NCBI GenBank assembly: GCA_903927745.1
Contig: CAIYOH010000065.1
Coordinates: 1-53,707, forward strand
Length of the DNA: 53,707 nucleotides
Reading direction: 5' to 3'
Origin: an uncultured Mycobacteriaceae bacterium
GTDB taxonomy: Bacteria > Actinomycetota > Actinomycetes > Mycobacteriales > Mycobacteriaceae
Shown: in pieces, positions 49,169 to 53,707 of the stretch
How positions within the stretch are numbered: position 1 is the first letter of the stretch
Layout: every line of letters starts with the position of its first letter
Translations under genes and position numbers: made by a program
Notes under the pieces: generated by a model
What the model was told of the DNA's origin: nothing
The model's input: only the letters and a program-made list of their open reading frames with translations
Database searches by the model: none

Positions 49169-51313
49169 CTACGTCAGCGACGTCGGCGGCAGGAAACGAT
49201 CGCCGTAGGCGCCGGCCAGCTCACGTGCCCGGGCGACGAAAGCCGCCTTGCCCGTCCCGGCCGGTCCGGTGTACCCGACGATGAACTGCGCGGCACCCCC
49301 GGTCCACGGCGGGAAGCCGATGCCCATGATCGAGCCGATGTTGGCGTCCGCGGTCGAGGTGATCACGCCCTCGTCGATGCACTTCTGGGTTTCCAGTGCC
49401 TCGGCGAACAACATCCGGTCGATCATGTCCTGCAGCGGCGGCTCGGAGGTACCCGATGTGAACGTCTCTCGCAGCCCCGGCCACAGCCGGGTGCGCTTGC
49501 CGTCGACGTACTCGTAGAAGCCCGCCCCGGACAGCCGCGACGGGCGGCCTGCATCGATCATCTTCTCGACGACAGCCTCGGCCGGGTGCGGCGCGTAGGT
49601 GCCGCCCGCATCCTCGACGCCCTTGCGGGTGGCGACCGCGATCTTGTGCATCAGTTCCAGGTTGAGTTCGTCAGACAGCTGCAGGGGCGGTGCCGGGTAG
49701 CCGGCTTGCGAACCGGCGTGTTCGATCGAGGCCGGTTCCACGCCCTCACCGAGCATCGCCAGCGCCTCGTTGACGAAGGTGCCGATGACGCGGCTGGTGT
49801 AGAAGCCGCGGCTGTCGTTGACGACGATCGGGGTCTTGCCGATGGCCAGCGTGTAGTCGAAGACCCGGGCCAGTGCCTCGTCGGAGGTCTTCTCGCCCTT
49901 GATGATCTCGACCAGCGGCATCTTGTCGACCGGTGAGAAGAAGTGGATCCCGATGAAGTCCTCTTGGCGTTTCACCCCGGTGGCCAGACCGGTGATCGGC
50001 AGGGTGGAGGTGTTCGACCCGAGGACGGCGTTCGGCTCGACGACGTCCTCGATCTCCTGGAAGACCTTGTGCTTGAGGTCTTGGCTCTCGAACACGGCCT
50101 CGATGACGAAGTCGACGCCCGTGAGGTCCGCGGCGTCACCGGTCGGGGTGATCTTGGCCAGCAGCGCGTCGGATCTCTCCTTGGTTGTCTTGCCCCGCTC
50201 CAGCGCCTTGGCTTCGAGCTTCTCGGAGTAGCCCTTGCCCTTCTGCGCGGCTTCCAGGGTGACGTCCTTCAACACCACGTCGAAGCCGGACTTGGCCGAG
50301 ACGTAGGCGATGCCGGCGCCCATCATGCCCGCGCCGAGCACGCCGATCTTCGTGATCGGGGTCTTGCCGATGCCGTCGGGCCGCGAGCCGCCGGAGTTGA
50401 TGGTCTGCATGTCGAAGAAGAACGCCTGGATCATGTTCTTGGCGACCTGGCCGGTGACCAGTTCGGTGAAGTAGCGGCTCTCGATGCGGCTGGCGGTGTC
50501 GAAATCCACCTGCGCGCCCTCGACCGCAGCGGCCAGGATCGCCCGCGGCGCCGGCATCGGTGCGCCCTTGAGTTGCTTGCGCAGCAGCGACGGGAACGAC
50601 GGCAGGATTGCCGCCAGCGCGGGACTGCTCGGAGTCCCTCCGGGAATCTTGTAGCCCTTCACATCCCACGGCTGGGTGTGCGCCTCGGGGTTGGCCTTGA
50701 TCCACGCTTTCGCGGCCGGGATCAGCTCGTCGACGCTGGCGACGAGCTCGTCGACGAGGCCGGTGTCCTTGGCCGCCGCCGGCTTGAATCGGGTGCCCTG
50801 ACTGAGCACGTTGACGAAGGCGTTCTGGATTCCCAACATCCGCACCGTGCGCGTGACACCGCCGCCGCCGGGCAGCAGGCCCAGTGTGGCCTCAGGAAAG
50901 CCGATCTGGACGCCCCTGACGTCGGCGACGATCCGGTGGTGGCAGGCCAGGGCGATCTCCAGGCCACCGCCCAGGGCGGCGCCGTTGACGGCCGCGACCA
51001 CCGGCTTGCCCAACGTCTCGAGCGTGCGCAGGTCGCGCTTGATCTCCTCGACCTCAGTGAAGATCTCGCCGGCGTTCTCCGGTCCCGCGGTGATCATGGA
51101 CTTGAGGTCGCCGCCGGCGAAGAAGGTCTTCTTGCCGCTGGTGATCACCACGCCGGTGACCGAGTCCTTCTCGGCGACAAGGCGTTCGACGGCCTTGTGC
51201 ATGGACTCCTTGTAGTGCTCGTTCATCACGTTGGCCGACCCGGTCGGATCATCCAACGTCAGCGTGACGATACCGTCGGCGTCCTTGGACCACTCAATAG
51301 TGTTCTCTGGCAT
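49169..51313 (-). CDS. fadB: Fatty-acid oxidation alpha subunit FadB (hydratase/3-hydroxyacyl-CoA dehydrogenase)
   Basis: Bifunctional beta-oxidation enzyme. The 714-residue product has an N-terminal crotonase domain ([52 protein letters not shown]) and an NAD-binding dehydrogenase domain ([55 protein letters not shown]). With FadA it forms the mycobacterial trifunctional enzyme. fadA is 9 bp upstream, so one operon. M. tuberculosis FadB is about 720 residues. Confidence 0.96.
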   Translation of the reverse strand: MPENTIEWSKDADGIVTLTLDDPTGSANVMNEHYKESMHKAVERLVAEKDSVTGVVITSGKKTFFAGGDLKSMITAGPENAGEIFTEVEEIKRDLRTLETLGKPVVAAVNGAALGGGLEIALACHHRIVADVRGVQIGFPEATLGLLPGGGGVTRTVRMLGIQNAFVNVLSQGTRFKPAAAKDTGLVDELVASVDELIPAAKAWIKANPEAHTQPWDVKGYKIPGGTPSSPALAAILPSFPSLLRKQLKGAPMPAPRAILAAAVEGAQVDFDTASRIESRYFTELVTGQVAKNMIQAFFFDMQTINSGGSRPDGIGKTPITKIGVLGAGMMGAGIAYVSAKSGFDVVLKDVTLEAAQKGKGYSEKLEAKALERGKTTKERSDALLAKITPTGDAADLTGVDFVIEAVFESQDLKHKVFQEIEDVVEPNAVLGSNTSTLPITGLATGVKRQEDFIGIHFFSPVDKMPLVEIIKGEKTSDEALARVFDYTLAIGKTPIVVNDSRGFYTSRVIGTFVNEALAMLGEGVEPASIEHAGSQAGYPAPPLQLSDELNLELMHKIAVATRKGVEDAGGTYAPHPAEAVVEKMIDAGRPSRLSGAGFYEYVDGKRTRLWPGLRETFTSGTSEPPLQDMIDRMLFAEALETQKCIDEGVITSTADANIGSIMGIGFPPWTGGAAQFIVGYTGPAGTGKAAFVARARELAGAYGDRFLPPTSLT

Positions 51314-51322
51314 CGCTTTTCC

Positions 51323-52534
51323 TTACACTCGCTCGATGATGGTGGCCACACCCATGCCGCCGCCGATGCACAGGGTGATCAGCGCACGACGCGCGTTGCG
51401 GCGCTCGAGCTCGTCGACCATGGTGCCCAGGATCATGGCGCCGGTGGCGCCCAGCGGGTGGCCCATCGCGATGGCGCCGCCGTTGACGTTGAGCTTCTCC
51501 TCAGGGATGTTCAGGTCCTTCTGGAATTTCAGAACGACCGACGCGAACGCCTCGTTCAGCTCGAACAGGTCGATGTCGTCGACGGTCAGCCCGGCTCGGT
51601 CGAGTGCCTTGACCGTGGCGGGGGTCGGGCCGGTCAGCATGATGGTCGGGTCGGCACCGGTGGTCGCGGTGGCCACGATCCGGGCGCGCGGGGTCAGGCC
51701 CTGCGACGTGCCGGCAGCCTCGGAACCGATCAGCACCAGCGCGGCGCCGTCGACGATCCCCGAGCTGTTGCCGCCGGTGTGCACGTGGTGGATGTCCTCG
51801 ACCCAGTGGTACTTCTGCAGCGCCACGTCGTCGAAGCCGGCCATCGCCGCCAGGCCCTCGAACGCGGGCTTCAGCTTGGCGAGGCCCTCCTTGGTGGTGT
51901 CGGGGCGCATGTGTTCGTCGTGGTCGAGGATCAGCAGGCCGTTCTGGTCGCGCACCGGAACCACCGACTTGGCGAAGTATCCGCCCGACCACGCCGAGGC
52001 CGCCAGGTCCTGCGAGCGCAGCGCGTACGCGTCGACGTCGTCCCGGGAGAAGCCCTCGATGGTGGCGATCAGGTCTGCGCCGATGCCCTGCGGGACGATG
52101 TAGGCGTCGTAGGCGGTGGCCGGGTCGGCCATCATCGCGCCGCCGTCGGAGCCCATGGGAACACGGCTCATCGACTCGACACCACCGGCCAGGACCATGT
52201 CGTCCCAGCCGGAGCGGACCTTCTGAGCGGCGGTGTTGACGGCTTCCAGTCCGGAGGCGCAGAAGCGGTTGAGTTGTACGCCGCCGACGGTGTCGGGCAT
52301 GCCGGCGGCGATCACCGCGGTGCGGGCGATGTCGCCACCCTGGTCGCCGACGGGCGAGACGCAACCCAGGATCACGTCGCTGATCATGTTTTCGTCAAGG
52401 TCGGGGTTGCGTCTGCGCAACTCCTCGATCAGGCCGACGACGAGGTTCAGCGGCTTGACCTCGGTCAGCGATCCGTTCTTCTGCTTGCCGCGGGGAGTGC
52501 GGATGGCCTCGTAGACGAAGGCTTCTTCGGACAT
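51323..52534 (-). CDS. fadA: Acetyl-CoA acetyltransferase FadA (3-ketoacyl-CoA thiolase)
   Basis: Thiolytic last step of beta-oxidation. The 403-residue product has nucleophile Cys92 ([11 protein letters not shown]), the His in GHPLGATGA and the last Cys in CIGGGMG. Length equals the M. tuberculosis protein. ATG 52534 follows AAAGGA by 8 nt. It is the promoter-proximal gene of fadA-fadB. Two hairpins lie upstream at 52625-52690. Confidence 0.97.
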   Translation of the reverse strand: MSEEAFVYEAIRTPRGKQKNGSLTEVKPLNLVVGLIEELRRRNPDLDENMISDVILGCVSPVGDQGGDIARTAVIAAGMPDTVGGVQLNRFCASGLEAVNTAAQKVRSGWDDMVLAGGVESMSRVPMGSDGGAMMADPATAYDAYIVPQGIGADLIATIEGFSRDDVDAYALRSQDLAASAWSGGYFAKSVVPVRDQNGLLILDHDEHMRPDTTKEGLAKLKPAFEGLAAMAGFDDVALQKYHWVEDIHHVHTGGNSSGIVDGAALVLIGSEAAGTSQGLTPRARIVATATTGADPTIMLTGPTPATVKALDRAGLTVDDIDLFELNEAFASVVLKFQKDLNIPEEKLNVNGGAIAMGHPLGATGAMILGTMVDELERRNARRALITLCIGGGMGVATIIERV

Positions 52535-52624
52535 GAGGAATTCCTTTTCATTGGTGTCGCGGCGTGGAGTGCGGGACCATCCTCAACACTAGGCCCGGTG
52601 ACAGCACCCTAACAGGGGTCCCGG

Positions 52625-52690
52625 CCAACCCGTTGGTTGGGCGGGCCGCCGTCCGCCCACGCCGCTGAGCGTGAAATCAGTTTCACGCTC
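52625..52690. promoter_or_regulatory. Two perfect hairpins between fadA and the PE_PGRS gene
   Basis: CCAACC (52625-52630) pairs with GGTTGG (52635-52640) across CGTT. GAGCGTGAAA (52667-52676) pairs with TTTCACGCTC (52681-52690) across TCAG, a perfect 10-bp stem. They lie in the 278-bp divergent gap. Operators for a lipid-sensing regulator are plausible; the first contains AACnnGTT, the KstR-box core, but lacks the flanking T and A. Confidence 0.55.
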
Positions 52691-52812
52691 GGGACCGAAC
52701 GTGAAGCTGCGCGCACGCTGGGGCGGCTGATCGTGGTACCGACCGCCGATACCATCGACCTGGCCACTGAGCTATGGATACGTTCACGCAATGATCGATC
52801 GAGAAATCTGAG

Positions 52813-53707
52813 ATGTCATATCTGATCGCAGTGCCCTCGGAATTAGCGGCGGCGGCCTCGGATGTGTCCCGTATCGGCTCGGCTATCACCGCCGCCCAGG
52901 CAGCGGCCGCCGCGCCGACCACCAATCTGCTGGCCGCCGCAACCGATGAGGTGTCAACCATGATCGCGGCGCTGTTCCGTCAGCACGCCGCGGACTACCA
53001 CGCTCTGGGAGCCCGGGCGGCGGCGTTTCACGGGCAATTTGTGCAGGCCATGAGCGTCGGCGCACGGTCATATAGCAGCACCGAAGCCGCAAACGTCCAG
53101 CACGCTGCAGGGTATGGGCAGGACCTGGTGAACGCGGTGAATGTGCCCACCCAGACATTGTTTGGCCGCCCGCTGGTTGGTAACGGCGCCAACGGCGCGC
53201 CGGGCACCGGACAAAACGGCCAGGATGGCGGCTTCCTCTGGGGCAATGGTGGCGCCGGCGGCTCTGGCGCCCCCGGCCAGGCCGGCGGCAACGGTGGCGC
53301 AGCCGGACTGATCGGCGGCAATGGTGGCGAGGGCGGGGTTGGCGGGGTCGGGACCGGCGCCGGTAACGGCGGTCGCGGCGGCGACGGCGGCAACGCTGGG
53401 TTCGTCGGTCATGGCGGGGGCGGCGGGGCGGGTGGGTCTGCTCCCGGCGCTGGCAACGGCGGCGCCGGCGGCAACGGTGGGAACGGCGCGCTGTTCGGCC
53501 CCACGTCCGGCGTCGGTGGCGCTGGCGGGTCCAGCGACAGCGGCACCGGCGGCACCGGCGGACGAGGCGGGGACGGACTGCTGACCGGCGCCGGCGGCGT
53601 GGGGGGCCCCGGCGGGGCCAGCAGCAGCGGCACGGCGGGCGCCGGCAACACCGGGGGGCATGGTGGCCTCCTGATCGGCGCCGGCGGCCTCGGCGGGGCC
53701 GGCGGCG
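52813..53707 (+). CDS. PE_PGRS family protein (partial, runs off the window)
   Basis: The first 298 codons are present with no stop before 53707. Residues 1-95 form the PE domain ([57 protein letters not shown]), a helical ESX-5 export module, then a linker [35 protein letters not shown]. After that come Gly-Gly-Asn/Ala PGRS repeats. Its function on the cell surface is unproven. It is expected to be long and polymorphic; short sequence reads often misassemble it, so the part past 53 kb deserves care. Confidence 0.93.
   Translation, partial: MSYLIAVPSELAAAASDVSRIGSAITAAQAAAAAPTTNLLAAATDEVSTMIAALFRQHAADYHALGARAAAFHGQFVQAMSVGARSYSSTEAANVQHAAGYGQDLVNAVNVPTQTLFGRPLVGNGANGAPGTGQNGQDGGFLWGNGGAGGSGAPGQAGGNGGAAGLIGGNGGEGGVGGVGTGAGNGGRGGDGGNAGFVGHGGGGGAGGSAPGAGNGGAGGNGGNGALFGPTSGVGGAGGSSDSGTGGTGGRGGDGLLTGAGGVGGPGGASSSGTAGAGNTGGHGGLLIGAGGLGGAGG

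Noticed and set aside
49943..52612. 889-codon open frame on the plus strand
   Set aside because: It is antisense to fadB and fadA over its whole length; high-GC third positions create long mirror frames. The minus-strand genes have full catalytic motifs.
52625..52640. KstR operator
   Set aside because: Only the AACnnGTT core fits; the outer T and A of the consensus are absent.
53200..53707. CRISPR or unrelated tandem repeat
   Set aside because: The glycine-rich codon pattern is in frame with the PE domain and is the PGRS region of the protein.

Overview
This is a high-GC (about 67% by hand count of sample lines) chromosomal segment of a slow-growing Mycobacterium. From memory, most genes line up with the Mycobacterium tuberculosis block Rv0859 (fadA) to Rv0914c (thiolase-like), read in reverse. 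An open-ended PE_PGRS gene at the right edge points to a lineage that carries PE_PGRS genes (M. tuberculosis complex, kansasii, marinum and similar) rather than the M. avium complex. All Rv equivalences are recalled from family knowledge; none was searched.

Layout. 1-0.4 kb: tRNA-Lys(TTT), four short iterated repeats and a broken IS481-like transposase. 0.4-4 kb: divergent exported methionine sulfoxide reductases (msrA, msrB), a small Cys-rich protein, a small secreted protein and a DUF4185 protein. 4.1-9.8 kb: MHS-type transporter, thiolase, carotenoid oxygenase, a membrane protein and an Ntn hydrolase. 9.8-14.5 kb (minus): echA6, an MBL-fold hydrolase, ctpE and an Rv0910-like SRPBCC protein. 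14.6-18.4 kb: the prrAB two-component system, then arfABC. 18.5-28.3 kb: phytoene-dehydrogenase-like flavoprotein, citrate synthases gltA2 and citA flanking pdxH, fprB, an AurF-like diiron protein, serC and sepH. 28.3-33.9 kb: marR, a SpoU methyltransferase and DUF2537, DUF2530, SRPBCC, DUF3027, MFS and DUF2771 genes.

33.9-41 kb is the most unusual part. A DUF559-like endonuclease gene sits between two 64-bp REP-like repeats. After cspB comes the molybdenum-cofactor gene moaA2, then an AT-rich foreign methyltransferase gene wedged exactly between moaA2 and moaD2, then a c-di-AMP (ydaO-type) riboswitch ahead of rpfA, and the opposing moaC2-mog-moaE2 operon. 41-45 kb holds the Rv0862c-like and XPB helicase genes. 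45-49.1 kb is an accessory island: VapBC, a small monooxygenase, two F420-type luciferase-like enzymes and an FAD monooxygenase. 49.2-52.5 kb is the fadA-fadB beta-oxidation operon. The window ends in the PE_PGRS gene.

The genes serve envelope and lipid metabolism (fadAB, echA6, thiolase), the entry to the TCA cycle, redox repair, acid and ion adaptation (arfABC, ctpE), resuscitation (rpfA) and Moco synthesis. The strongest candidates for something new are the foreign methyltransferase fused into the moa operon and the repeat-flanked endonuclease cassette.
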